This document shows positions 35,196 to 44,481 of a stretch of DNA of 64,000 nucleotides, piece by piece. The notes under the pieces are model-generated. The model worked only from the letters and a program-made list of their open reading frames with translations. It was not told where the DNA came from and made no database searches. Every line of letters starts with the position of its first letter. Position 1 is the first letter of the stretch. Source of the DNA: Fictibacillus enclensis (GTDB taxonomy: Bacteria; Bacillota; Bacilli; Bacillales; Fictibacillaceae); NCBI RefSeq assembly GCF_001457035.1, contig NZ_KQ758618.1, positions 620,001-684,000 on the forward strand, given 5' to 3'. Position numbers and translations under genes: made by a program.

Positions 35196-35843
35196 ATGCT
35201 AATAAAAGGAACAGATTTACTCGATAAAAAAGTACGGCATGCCGAAGCGAATGAAGATAATATTGAATTAAATGGCATTCTTCTAAATAAATATGACTTT
35301 TCACTGTGCTACCTTACGTTTGAAGAAGCCGTGCCTGCGGACCCGGGAAATGATAAGTCATTTGATGCTGTAGACAGGAGTGTCCTGGACATGCAGGCAG
35401 CGACAAGCGGGATTGGCTCACAGAGTACACCAATAAGCGGAACAGGCTATCCTGTTACCACAAAAACAAGGATCAAAGAAACGTATTATATTCCTTGGCA
35501 TGAAATTGTTTCATTGGATGAGGATATCGTCTATCAAGGGAACGAACGCCAATTGGATGAACCGGAAGAATGTTTGGAATCCACCATATTTAAGGGATGG
35601 ACCGTGGAAACCACTGAAGGAGATAAAATCGGGAAAATTCATGATCTGATCTTTGATACCATTGCCAAGAAAGCAGTGGCTCTTGAAATGACCGAAGGAT
35701 TTTGGTCAAAGCTGATGGGAGAAGGCAACAAGTATTTGCCTATTGCAGGAGAACCTCACTGGGCAGAGGAGAAATGGATTGTAGAACCTGAGCTCAAAGA
35801 TCATCTGGTGAATACAAAGGATGAAATCCAGCCACTGTTTTAA
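35196..35843 (+). CDS. PRC-barrel domain protein
   Basis: 215 residues containing two PRC-barrel-like units, roughly residues 1-50 (GTDLLDKKVRHAEANEDNIE) and 120-185 (FKGWTVETTEGDKIGKIHDL), separated by a Ser/Thr/Gly-rich stretch. Such proteins are common in Bacillaceae and often stress related, but the role is unknown. AAAGGAGGAATG is a strong ribosome site for ATG 35196. It lies 35 bases after ytzG. Confidence 0.75.
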   Translation: MLIKGTDLLDKKVRHAEANEDNIELNGILLNKYDFSLCYLTFEEAVPADPGNDKSFDAVDRSVLDMQAATSGIGSQSTPISGTGYPVTTKTRIKETYYIPWHEIVSLDEDIVYQGNERQLDEPEECLESTIFKGWTVETTEGDKIGKIHDLIFDTIAKKAVALEMTEGFWSKLMGEGNKYLPIAGEPHWAEEKWIVEPELKDHLVNTKDEIQPLF

Positions 35844-35849
35844 ATCAGA

Positions 35850-35885
35850 AAACAAAAACCCCTGTCCAATGCGGGCAGGGGTTAA
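35850..35885 (-). terminator. Terminator for ytzE
   Basis: On the minus strand, AACCCCTGC pairs with GCAGGGGTT-type arms (one bulge), followed by TTTTTGTTTT. Confidence 0.75.
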
Positions 35886-35914
35886 CTTATGGAAGCAAGA
35901 AAATCTTTTCTTGC

Positions 35915-36133
35915 TTAAGAAACTTTTACTTTTTTAGAAGTTGCCTGCCACAATCCGCGGCTTGGGCTTGTCACCAGGTTGTTATACGCCAAAACATTTA
36001 AGTCTCTTTGGATCGTACGCTGCGTAGTCCCAAATTCTTCAACCAATTCTCGTGTTGTAACAGTCCCTTTCTTTTTGATAAAAAGATACATGGATTTTAC
36101 ACGGTTCAACATACGGTTAGTTGAAGGACTCAA
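35915..36133 (-). CDS. ytzE: Small DeoR-type HTH regulator YtzE
   Basis: 72 residues, just the DeoR N-terminal winged helix (KKKGTVTTRELVEEFGTTQR, then TIQRDLNVLAYNNLV) without a sugar-binding domain. This matches B. subtilis YtzE. The start is probably TTG 36133 with GGGAGTGG upstream. It is convergent with the PRC-barrel gene. Target genes unknown. Confidence 0.85.
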   Translation of the reverse strand: MSPSTNRMLNRVKSMYLFIKKKGTVTTRELVEEFGTTQRTIQRDLNVLAYNNLVTSPSRGLWQATSKKVKVS

Positions 36134-36242
36134 AAAACCACTCCCTATACAGTATTGTTGTTCATAATAAATTATAGTGGAAGTTCTTTAATTTATTATG
36201 ATGAATTGTTTAAGTTTTCTTTAAATACGAGAATGAACATAA

Positions 36243-36430
36243 AAAGCGAAGACTCCACTTTCTGGTTCTTCGCTGCTTGGCCATGATCTTAAGTATCATG
36301 TTTCTCTATATCTCGGATGATTGGCGGCTTTGCAGCATAGAATGGCCACTGTTTCAGTTGCAAAAACAGGCATTCATTTGTACGAATATAACAACCACAC
36401 CTCCTATTTACGCGATATTATACTTCATTT
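36243..36430 (-). other. Possible short minus-strand transcription unit
   Basis: Reading leftwards: a TATAAT box near 36417-36422, an AGGAGGTG ribosome-like site near 36396-36403, and a hairpin with T-run (AGCGAAGA with TCTTCGCT, 36246-36272) ending at about 36240. After the ribosome site only a 13-codon GTG frame or a 32-codon frame lacking a normal start is open. It may be a small RNA or a degraded gene. Apart from this I see no gene in 36134-36596. Confidence 0.3.
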
Positions 36431-36596
36431 TTTTGAAAAAAGCAAACAAGTCGGCTATTTTCCGAACAATTTTATAAAATTTTCACCTTTTCGACTCAAT
36501 CGGCTAAAATAGAAGAAGGTTTTGATCATGATCAGGATGTACCATCCGGAAATGGTAAAACATACATATATATCCAGAAGAAAGGTGAATCATAAC

Positions 36597-37997
36597 ATGA
36601 ACCATATAGATTGGAAAATCGAAGTTGAGAAAAGAAAAGATTCTTTTCTGAACGATACACAGGGACTACTTCAAATCAGAAGTGTTTTGGATGAAGGGAA
36701 TGCAACCAAGAATGCGCCATTTGGTCCTGATATCGCTGCAGCTTTGGAATATATGCTATCGCTCGGCGAAGACGCGGGGATGGCTGTCAAAAATGTGGAT
36801 GGATATGCTGGCCATATTGAAATGGGGGCCGGGGAGGAACTGATTGCAGTTCTAGGGCATTTGGATGTTGTTCCTGAAGGCGACGGGTGGACGGTGGATC
36901 CTTATGGCGGAGAAATCAAGGACGGCAAAATTTTTGCCAGAGGAGCCATCGATGACAAAGGCCCCACGATGGCGGCATGGTATGGGATGAAAATCATTAA
37001 AGAATTAAATCTCCCTTTATCAAAGCGCGTAAGGCTGATTCTTGGAACAGACGAAGAAAGCCAGTGGAGATGTGTCGACCATTATTTTAAGCATGAAGAA
37101 ATGCCTGCGGCTGGCTTTGCTCCTGATGCGGATTTTCCAATCATTCATGCAGAAAAGGGCATGATGAATGTAACGATGAAACAAGAAGTGGTCACTAAGG
37201 AGGAGGAGTCAGAGGCTGTTTTACATTCCTTTCAGTCGGGTTTACGCTTAAATATGGTTCCAGACCGGGCCGAAGCTCATCTGATAACGGCAGAAAAATG
37301 GGAGGACCGTTTTCAGGACTTTTTGAATGAAAACCACTTAACGGGTGGAATAGAGGAAGAAGGAGACATGCAGCGTTTTTATCTGACAGGAAAGTCCGCC
37401 CATGGCAGCACACCTGAATTTGGCGTGAATGCTGGGTTCATGCTCGCGAGTTTTCTGTCTCAGCTTTCTTTGGATCACCAAGGTTTGTCATTCCTTCATT
37501 TTATAAAAGAACACCTGATGGACAGCTCGGGAGATAAATTAGGCATCAAGGTGGAAGATGAAGTGAGCGGGATGCTGACCGTTAATCCTGGTGTGTTTAA
37601 CTATCACAAGGAAGATGGGGGTTCTTTAGGACTCAATATCCGGTATCCGGTAACACACTCTGGTAATACGGTAATGGAGATTCTCGGAAAACTGGCGGAA
37701 AGAGAAGGGTTTACGATTGACGTCACCAAGCACACGACCCCTCATTTTGTGGATGAACAGCATACCGTCGTTCAAACGCTGAAAAAAGTATATGAAGAAC
37801 AAACGGGGCATTCCGGAAAACCGATTGCCATAGGGGGAGGAACGTACGCCAGATCGCTTGAAGCAGGAGTAGCGTTTGGTGCCCTGTTCCCCGGAAGGGA
37901 AGACGTTGCCCACCAGAAGGATGAATATATGTTTTTGGAAGATTTGTTCAGCGCTGCTGCTATCTATGCAGAGGCTATTTATGAACTGGCTAAATAA
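36597..37997 (+). CDS. pepV: Dipeptidase PepV (M20 family)
   Basis: 466-residue dinuclear-zinc dipeptidase, normal length. Metal-site motifs: AVLGHLDVVPEGDGW (His, Asp), GAIDDKGPTMA (bridging Asp), GTDEESQWRC (catalytic and ligand Glu), DADFPIIHAEKG and the C-terminal DVAHQKDEYM His. It cleaves dipeptides in the cytosol. The frame extends upstream to 36522, but AAAGGTGAATC sets the start at ATG 36597. Confidence 0.93.
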   Translation: MNHIDWKIEVEKRKDSFLNDTQGLLQIRSVLDEGNATKNAPFGPDIAAALEYMLSLGEDAGMAVKNVDGYAGHIEMGAGEELIAVLGHLDVVPEGDGWTVDPYGGEIKDGKIFARGAIDDKGPTMAAWYGMKIIKELNLPLSKRVRLILGTDEESQWRCVDHYFKHEEMPAAGFAPDADFPIIHAEKGMMNVTMKQEVVTKEEESEAVLHSFQSGLRLNMVPDRAEAHLITAEKWEDRFQDFLNENHLTGGIEEEGDMQRFYLTGKSAHGSTPEFGVNAGFMLASFLSQLSLDHQGLSFLHFIKEHLMDSSGDKLGIKVEDEVSGMLTVNPGVFNYHKEDGGSLGLNIRYPVTHSGNTVMEILGKLAEREGFTIDVTKHTTPHFVDEQHTVVQTLKKVYEEQTGHSGKPIAIGGGTYARSLEAGVAFGALFPGREDVAHQKDEYMFLEDLFSAAAIYAEAIYELAK

Positions 37998-37999
37998 AG

Positions 38000-38048
38000 C
38001 AAAAAAAGGTGTCCTCACCCGCTTGCTGCGGATGAGAGCCACCTTTGC
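38000..38048 (-). terminator. Terminator for the cysteine-synthase-like gene
   Basis: On the minus strand, AAAGGTGGC and CTCATCCGC arms pair with GCGGGTGAG and ACACCTTT, followed by a T-run. Confidence 0.8.
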
Positions 38049-38056
38049 TGAGTATA

Positions 38057-38989
38057 TTAAAATTGAAACAAATCAGAGGACAGATAGCGTTCTCCTGAAT
38101 CACATGTCATGCAAACGACAATATCATCCTTGGAAAGTTTTTTAGCCACCTCGATGGCTCCGTGAACGGCAGCTCCGGATGAAGGGCCGACCAAAATGCC
38201 TTCCTCAGCCGCAAGCCTTCTCACAGCTGTATAGGCCGGTTCATCATCTACCCTGATAATTTCATCGTACACCTTCTGGTTGAGAATGGAAGGGATAAAA
38301 CCAGGGCTGGTTCCCACAAGTTTATGTTTTCCAGGCTTGCCTCCTGATAGTACAGGCGATCCCGCAGGCTCAACCACATGCACGGTCATTTCAGGAAAAG
38401 CCTTTTTTAACGGTTCGCCAGTACCTGTAATCGTACCGCCTGTGCCTGCTGGAGCAATAAACGCGCTTAGCGGCTTATCGAGTTCTTTCATAGCCTCAAT
38501 GATTTCAACGGCGGTTGTGGTGCGGTGTGCATCTGGGTTGGCTTCATTTTCAAACTGCATCGGCATGAAGCTTGTATCCGGATTGGCTGCCAGCAGTTCC
38601 TTCGCTTTGTTGATCGCTCCCGGCATCTTTTCATCACCAGGAGTAAGAACAACTTTCGCTCCATAGGCTTTCAAAAGATTGATTCGTTCAGCTGTCATGG
38701 TGTCCGGCATCACAATGATCGTCTTATATCCTCTGGCAGCTGCATTCATGGCCAAGCCGATTCCTGTGTTGCCGGAGGTCGGCTCGATGATTGTATCCCC
38801 GGGTTTTAACTGGCCGGATTGTTCAGCTTGAACCAGCATATTATACGCAGCTCTGTCCTTCAGGCTTCGGCTTGGATTATAGAATTCGAGTTTTACATAA
38901 ACGGCTGCTCCTTCAGGATCGGGCAGACGGTTTAAACGGACAAGAGGGGTATCACCGATCAAGTCCGCGATGTTTTGAACAACTTTCAT
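38057..38989 (-). CDS. ytkP: Cysteine synthase-like PLP enzyme YtkP
   Basis: 310 residues, fold type II PLP enzyme. The PLP lysine is in NPSRSLKDRAAYNM (near residue 42), the substrate loop is EPTSGNTGIGLA, and the phosphate loop is APAGTGGTITGTG. All active-site features of O-acetylserine sulfhydrylases are present, although YtkP is a paralogue of CysK and its exact substrate is open. I chose ATG 38989; GTG 39001 is an alternative. Divergent from the ytlP-ytlR pair. Confidence 0.88.
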   Translation of the reverse strand: MKVVQNIADLIGDTPLVRLNRLPDPEGAAVYVKLEFYNPSRSLKDRAAYNMLVQAEQSGQLKPGDTIIEPTSGNTGIGLAMNAAARGYKTIIVMPDTMTAERINLLKAYGAKVVLTPGDEKMPGAINKAKELLAANPDTSFMPMQFENEANPDAHRTTTAVEIIEAMKELDKPLSAFIAPAGTGGTITGTGEPLKKAFPEMTVHVVEPAGSPVLSGGKPGKHKLVGTSPGFIPSILNQKVYDEIIRVDDEPAYTAVRRLAAEEGILVGPSSGAAVHGAIEVAKKLSKDDIVVCMTCDSGERYLSSDLFQF

Positions 38990-39137
38990 TGATTTGCACA
39001 CATCCCTGTCTTTTACTGTTTATGAATAAAAGTATATCAAATGAAGCTTTTGATTGAAAATCTTCCGGCTTATTGGGGTTTCTGATCCTTCTTTTTGGTA
39101 AAATTAAATTAATTCCTGATAATGGAGATGGTACCAT

Positions 39138-39716
39138 TTGAACAGACATGTTTTTGCCGCGGTTCCTCTGCCTGTACATATAAAAAATGCCATTCATGAT
39201 GTTACCCTTCTGTTAAAAGATAAGGTTCCTTTTAAACAGTGGGTTCATCCGGAGGATCTTCATCTGACCCTGTCTTTTCTTGGACAGGCAGACATAACAA
39301 AACTGAATTCGCTGAGAGAAATGTTGCATCGGGAGCTGCTGGAAAGTGCTGCTTTTTCGCTGACTCTTTCCACTTCCGGTTTTTTTGGAAAAAAACAGCA
39401 GCCACGTATTTTCTGGCTCGGTGTAGAAAAGGAGCCGGCCTTGATCGAACTGCAAAAAAAGGTGCATACCTCCTGCGAACAAGCAGGATTCACGCTCGAA
39501 TCAAGGGTTTATTCTCCACACATTACGCTGGCCAAACGGTGGAAGGACACTGAGACTGCCATAAATGAAGTGTTTGACGGGCAAGAGCTTGCTTCACTGG
39601 CTGGACAGTCTTTTGATGTGAAAGATATCGTTCTTTACGAAACTCATTTGGACAAAGTTCCAAAATATCAGGTGATAGAAAAAATTCCTCTAAAAGGGGA
39701 CCGTAATGATTCATGA
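39138..39716 (+). CDS. thpR: RNA 2',3'-cyclic phosphodiesterase (2H family) YtlP
   Basis: 192-residue 2H phosphoesterase with both HXTX motifs: DLHLTLSFLG (near residue 42) and SPHITLAKRW (near 128). Family members open 2',3'-cyclic phosphates on RNA ends. It corresponds to B. subtilis YtlP. The start is TTG 39138 with TGGAGATGG upstream. Its stop overlaps the start of the lipid kinase gene (ATGA), so the two are coupled. Confidence 0.9.
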   Translation: MNRHVFAAVPLPVHIKNAIHDVTLLLKDKVPFKQWVHPEDLHLTLSFLGQADITKLNSLREMLHRELLESAAFSLTLSTSGFFGKKQQPRIFWLGVEKEPALIELQKKVHTSCEQAGFTLESRVYSPHITLAKRWKDTETAINEVFDGQELASLAGQSFDVKDIVLYETHLDKVPKYQVIEKIPLKGDRNDS

Positions 39717-40645
39717 AAAAAGGTTACTTTTTTATTATTAATTCAAAAAGCAAGAAAGCCAGAAAAATCTGGAATGTGGTAAAGGAAATCCTTGCAGCAG
39801 AAGGAGTACCTTACCGCTCTTTTTTTACGGAAGGTAAAGGACACGCCCAAAAGCTTGCGGAAACGGTCCACAGCATCCACGGCGAGCAGGCGGAGGCCAT
39901 TATTACGGTGGGTGGAGACGGTACCATTCATGAGGTGATTAACGGGCTTCACAAAAAGGATATACCGGTTGGGTTTTTGCCCTGCGGTTCCGGCAATGAT
40001 ATTATGCGCGGGCTTGGTATACGAAAAAAAGAACGTTTGGACCGGTTAATCAAACACCTTTTAAGCTCCAGAACCAACGTGCGGAAAATAGATGTTGGAT
40101 GTTTGCAGAGTGCAGGTATAGGAAGATTCCGAAGAAGATTTGTCAGTGTTGCGGGAATTGGATTTGATGGGGAAGTAACCAAACTGACGAACGCCTCCTG
40201 GTATAAAGATTGGCTGCAGCGGTTCGGACTCGGGGGTCTCGCCTATACAATCAGTACGATTCGGCTGCTTTTTACCTACCGTCCTGTGGATGTAATGGTG
40301 AAGGTTGATGGCAGAACCCATGAGTTTACTTCGGTCTGGCTGATTGCAGCCGGCAATCTGCCCTATTATGGGGGCGGGATGAAAATTTGTCCATCGGCTT
40401 TGCCTTATGACGGAAAACTGGATATCTGTATTGTACATAATCTGAGTCCTTTGCATTTGCTGTTTCTTTTTCTTACTGTTTTTTACGGTCGCCACACAAA
40501 TAAAAAAGGGGTCACGATGCTCACCGGCACCAATCTCAGCATTGTCAGCCATACTCCCCTCACTGTACAGGCCTACGGGGAAGTCATTGGCTCTACGCCT
40601 GTGGATTGCGGTGTGCTGCCTTCCATGCTGACCATAAAAATGTAG
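39713..40645 (+). CDS. ytlR: Lipid kinase YtlR (diacylglycerol kinase family)
   Basis: 310 residues with the DAGK/NAD-kinase-like catalytic motif TVGGDGTIHEVINGL (near residue 62) and GFLPCGSGNDIMRGL, then the C-terminal beta domain with AAGNLPYYGGGMKICPSA. It phosphorylates a lipid hydroxyl. It may not be the main DgkB enzyme, since YtlR is a paralogue. ATG 39713 overlaps the ytlP stop by four bases. Confidence 0.88.
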   Translation: MKKGYFFIINSKSKKARKIWNVVKEILAAEGVPYRSFFTEGKGHAQKLAETVHSIHGEQAEAIITVGGDGTIHEVINGLHKKDIPVGFLPCGSGNDIMRGLGIRKKERLDRLIKHLLSSRTNVRKIDVGCLQSAGIGRFRRRFVSVAGIGFDGEVTKLTNASWYKDWLQRFGLGGLAYTISTIRLLFTYRPVDVMVKVDGRTHEFTSVWLIAAGNLPYYGGGMKICPSALPYDGKLDICIVHNLSPLHLLFLFLTVFYGRHTNKKGVTMLTGTNLSIVSHTPLTVQAYGEVIGSTPVDCGVLPSMLTIKM

Positions 40646-40820
40646 TTCCCATATAAAGTTTCAAAAAGCCAATTCTGTTTTTTATATCTTTGGATAAAAT
40701 AAGTAAGAGAGAATGGTTTCAAACAGGCTTGTTTAAAGGTAAATAACAATCATGAGCAGGCAATACATAAACGCTGGGATTGTTTAATGAAGCCATGGTT
40801 GAAACTGGGGGTGCAGTATA

Positions 40821-42986
40821 CTGGATACGGAAAAGAGAATCATTAATACAGATCAAATTGAAGCTTATCTGGATACCTTCACGATGATTACGCTCGTGAT
40901 ATTTACTGAGGTATCAAGGGAAGCCCACTTTGACGTGACGGATAATGAAAAGGTTTACCCGCTCAAAAAAATCTCGGAGCAACGGCTGGAGGATCGTCTT
41001 CTTTTTCATATGGTGCTCGATCAAAAAATACCTCTTTACCGTGATTATTGGGTGGTTTGCCCGGACGGCAGCAGGATTCCCCTGAAAACGGGTGCTGTTG
41101 TAAGGACCAAAGAGTTCGATGAATTATTTGCCTACGATAAGTGTGATTTAGGAGCCGCTTATTCACCGGAACGGACCATATTCAAGCTATGGGCTCCAAC
41201 TGCTTCCTCTGTCCGTTTAAAACTGTTTACCAGTTCAAGCACAGCCTTTGAATATCCCATGAACAGGGAGGATAAGGGCGTTTGGTCTGCAGAGCTTGAA
41301 GGGGATCATCATCTTCATGAATATACCTTTCTCGTGCGTGTAAATCACAGTGTGAATGAAGCGGTGGATCCGTATGCAAAAGGCGTTACGGTAAATGGAA
41401 CAAGGGGAGTCATTGTGGATATGGATAAAACCCATCCGCCGGGGTGGGACGAAACGGCAATGCTCCCTCCTATTAAAAAGACCGACAGCTTGATCTACGA
41501 AGTTCATGTCAGGGATTTTTCCATTCATCCGTTAAGCGGAATACAATATAAAGGAAAGTTTATGGGATTTACGGAAAGCGGGACTACAGGCTCCGGACCG
41601 TTCAGCACAGGGCTCGACTATTTATCATCACTGGGTATAACCCATGTGCAGATTTTGCCTGTGAACGATTATGGCAGCATTGATGAATTAAAGGCTGACA
41701 CCGAGTATAATTGGGGTTATGACCCCTTGCATTTCAATGTACCCGAAGGATCTTATGCCACGGACCCGACTGATCCGGTTACCAGGATCAGAGAATTTAA
41801 AACGCTCATTGCTGCCCTCCATAATAAAGGGCTGCGTGTGATTATGGACGTGGTGTATAATCATGTTTTTATCCGTGAAACCTCTGATTTTGAAAAAATT
41901 GTTCCCGGCTATTATTTCAGGTTCGATTATGGCGGGAACCCGGTTAATGGGACGGGTGTGGGAAATGATACCGCCTCAGAACGATACATGATGAGAAAGT
42001 TTATGCTGGATTCGGTACTTTATTGGAAAAGCGAATATCAAGTGGATGGCTTTCGGTTTGATTTGATGGGCATCCACGATATTGATACAATGAACCTCCT
42101 GTTTACAAAGCTGTCTTCTGAAGATCCGTCCATTTTCCTGCTGGGGGAAGGATGGAAGATGGACACTTGGCTTGATGAAGACCAAAAAGCCTGTATTGAT
42201 TCTGCTGTCCGAATGCCTGGCATCTCTTTTTTTAATGACCGTTTCCGTGATCACGTGAAAGGCAACATTTTTAATGAAGCCCAGGGCGGGTTCATCAACG
42301 GGAATGCGGCTATGCTGGGTGGACTATTTGAGAATGTTTCCGGCAACAGCGGTGATCATGGACTGTTTAAAACTCCAGGCCAAAGCATCAATTATATTGA
42401 GTGTCATGACAACCATACCTTATGGGACCGTCTTAAGATCCTCCATCCCCAAGAGGACGAATCCGTTCTCCGCAGGCGCCATTTGCTGGGAACTGCACTG
42501 GCTCTTTTTTCACAGGGAGTCCCTTTTATCCATGCGGGGCAAGAATTTTTCCGTACAAAGCAAGGCGATGGAAACAGCTATCGGTCGGGAGATCTGATCA
42601 ATCGTCTGGATTGGGAACGGCGGGCGAAATTTGCTGCAGATGTTCAATACGTGCAGGAGCTGATCCGGATCAGACAGCGTCATCCGGCCTTTCGAATGGA
42701 TCATCCAGCAGACATCGCGGCCCATATGTCCCTGCTTGGGGAACTGCCTGATGGTGTGTTCGGGGTTATCCTTAAAAGCGTGGAAGAGATGGACGCATGG
42801 CAGGATATTGTTTTATTGTTCAATGGTCATCTTGAAGAAAAATATGTATCTCTTCCTGAGCCGGGAAAATGGCGGGTAATCGCAGAAGACATGGAAGTAA
42901 AAGAGGATGGTCTGTACGAGACCGAAGCAGGAAAGCTGTTACTGCCGCCTCTTGGATTTACAATGGCCGTACAGGATTCGTTGTAA
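40821..42986 (+). CDS. amyX: Type I pullulanase, apparently starting at CTG
   Basis: Debranching enzyme cutting alpha-1,6 bonds of pullulan or glycogen; cytoplasmic (no signal peptide). After a leading domain and a CBM48 region come the type I pullulanase mark YNWGYDP and GH13 motifs DVVYNHV, GFRFDLMG (nucleophile Asp), LLGEGW (acid Glu) and ECHDNHTLWD. The first ATG in frame is 40884, but the frame is open and family-like upstream (RIINTDQIEAYLDTFTM aligns with the start of B. subtilis AmyX). CTG 40821 follows GGGGGTG by 7 bases and gives 721 residues, near the usual 718. A frameshift from a nearby GTG is the alternative. Confidence 0.85.
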   Translation: MDTEKRIINTDQIEAYLDTFTMITLVIFTEVSREAHFDVTDNEKVYPLKKISEQRLEDRLLFHMVLDQKIPLYRDYWVVCPDGSRIPLKTGAVVRTKEFDELFAYDKCDLGAAYSPERTIFKLWAPTASSVRLKLFTSSSTAFEYPMNREDKGVWSAELEGDHHLHEYTFLVRVNHSVNEAVDPYAKGVTVNGTRGVIVDMDKTHPPGWDETAMLPPIKKTDSLIYEVHVRDFSIHPLSGIQYKGKFMGFTESGTTGSGPFSTGLDYLSSLGITHVQILPVNDYGSIDELKADTEYNWGYDPLHFNVPEGSYATDPTDPVTRIREFKTLIAALHNKGLRVIMDVVYNHVFIRETSDFEKIVPGYYFRFDYGGNPVNGTGVGNDTASERYMMRKFMLDSVLYWKSEYQVDGFRFDLMGIHDIDTMNLLFTKLSSEDPSIFLLGEGWKMDTWLDEDQKACIDSAVRMPGISFFNDRFRDHVKGNIFNEAQGGFINGNAAMLGGLFENVSGNSGDHGLFKTPGQSINYIECHDNHTLWDRLKILHPQEDESVLRRRHLLGTALALFSQGVPFIHAGQEFFRTKQGDGNSYRSGDLINRLDWERRAKFAADVQYVQELIRIRQRHPAFRMDHPADIAAHMSLLGELPDGVFGVILKSVEEMDAWQDIVLLFNGHLEEKYVSLPEPGKWRVIAEDMEVKEDGLYETEAGKLLLPPLGFTMAVQDSL

Positions 42987-43153
42987 AAACCTGTGAAAAG
43001 GCACGATGTCACATAAATATGTACGAATTTTCATAGAGCTGTGTTAAAATAATGTATTCGTAGAGGTTTTTATAAAATTGTGTACGGTAAACATGGGAAT
43101 CGACCGATATATATAAGGACATAATTTTCCGCATGAGATTGAAGGTGAACGTT

Positions 43154-43948
43154 TTGGAACATATACTAGGCAAAGGCTGGCAAATCATGCCTGCCGGAGG
43201 AGCAACAGGAGAAGCATACCAAGCTAAATATGAAGATCAAACCCTTTTTCTAAAGCGCAATTCATCACCTTTTCTTGCAGTACTCTCTGCGGAGGGAATT
43301 GTTCCGAAATTGTTATGGACAAAGAGATTGGGCAACGGAGATGTCATTACCGCCCAAAAATGGCTGAACGGCAGGGAACTAAAGGCTTCGGAAATGAATA
43401 ACGATGCCGTCGGAAGACTCCTTGGCAGAATACACGGTTCTTCTGAACTGCTTGATATGTTAAAGCGTTTGGGAAAAAAGCCGCTTACTCCGGAACTGAT
43501 TATTGATGAGATTGAAACCAATATCCAATCGGAGCAGGAATGCCCGCCTAAAATCAAAGAAGCTGTTTCTTATTTGAAGATGCAGAAAAACGTGATTCAT
43601 CATGATAAAAAAGTTGTCTGTCACTGTGACGTGAATCATAACAACTGGATGGTGAGCGAAACGAATGAGCTTTTCCTGATTGATTGGGATGGAGCGATGA
43701 TTGCCGATCCTGCACTGGATCTCGGATTATTGTTGTATTGGTATATCCCGCGGGACAATTGGGCGCAGTGGCTTTCTGTCTATGGCGTTGAATTGACAGT
43801 TGACCTTCAGCGGAGAATGCACTGGTACATTGTCGCTCAAACCATCCAGTCTGTTTTCTGGCATGGACAGCGAAAGCAAAATGCCGAAAAAGAGTACTGG
43901 TATAATTTTTTAAAACAAATTTTGAGAGAAAGCTACTATATTAATTAA
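43154..43948 (+). CDS. ytmP: Aminoglycoside/choline kinase-like protein YtmP
   Basis: 264-residue APH-fold kinase: VVCHCDVNHNNWMV (Brenner-type loop with catalytic Asp, near residue 163) and LIDWDGAMIADPALDLG (metal-binding Asp). It matches B. subtilis YtmP; the phosphorylated substrate is unknown. AAGGTG and the family start (MEHILGKGWQIMPAGG) point to TTG 43154, not the ATG at 43133. Upstream of trmB, as in B. subtilis. Confidence 0.9.
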   Translation: MEHILGKGWQIMPAGGATGEAYQAKYEDQTLFLKRNSSPFLAVLSAEGIVPKLLWTKRLGNGDVITAQKWLNGRELKASEMNNDAVGRLLGRIHGSSELLDMLKRLGKKPLTPELIIDEIETNIQSEQECPPKIKEAVSYLKMQKNVIHHDKKVVCHCDVNHNNWMVSETNELFLIDWDGAMIADPALDLGLLLYWYIPRDNWAQWLSVYGVELTVDLQRRMHWYIVAQTIQSVFWHGQRKQNAEKEYWYNFLKQILRESYYIN

Positions 43949-43999
43949 GTTTCGACATTTTTTCCATTTATTGCCCGGGGAATCCATGTGTTTTTATGG

Positions 44000-44281
44000 T
44001 CAGCCCTGGGGAGCCTGAATGGTATTCAGCCAGGTTTCAATATGCATCTTGTGATCCGTTATATGCTGTTGCAGATTTTCATGGGTAGAGCCATCATGGC
44101 TGTAAGTGTTGATCAGTCCAAGTACGTTTTTTACGTCACTGTTCACACTTCCGTGCTGCATGAGATGATTGGCCAGGCGTTCTAATTGGGCACATTCCTG
44201 CGGGGTGCCATTGCAGTCTGTATGGTGATCCTGAAGTATATCACGAAGCAGTGTTAACTGATGAGTATAATCAAGAGGCAT
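44000..44281 (-). CDS. ytzH: YtzH-like protein
   Basis: 93-residue helical protein (MPLDYTHQLTLLRDILQDHH, then QECAQLERLANHLMQHG) matching YtzH, a conserved Bacillaceae protein of unknown role located between ytmP and trmB. AAGGATGTG precedes ATG 44281; the frame opens three codons earlier at GTG. No hairpin terminator is evident downstream. Confidence 0.85.
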   Translation of the reverse strand: MPLDYTHQLTLLRDILQDHHTDCNGTPQECAQLERLANHLMQHGSVNSDVKNVLGLINTYSHDGSTHENLQQHITDHKMHIETWLNTIQAPQG

Positions 44282-44481
44282 GTTGTTCACATCCTTTTTT
44301 TAGTGGGTGATCCAAGTAAATATAGGGTATGGAAAACCCCTGAATTTATCCATGGCTGAACTCGGTTAGAGTTCTTTTTTTTGGAAGGAAAACCAGCAGG
44401 GAGCGGCTATCTCTTTTTATATACTTCATGGTAAAATGTCGGAGTTATGAACTGGCACTGAGTTAAGAAAGGAAGATTATA

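Noticed and set aside
36277-36512. Two overlapping plus-strand frames of 60-66 codons upstream of pepV
   Set aside because: No ribosome sites and no family pattern; the interval shows minus-strand signals instead.
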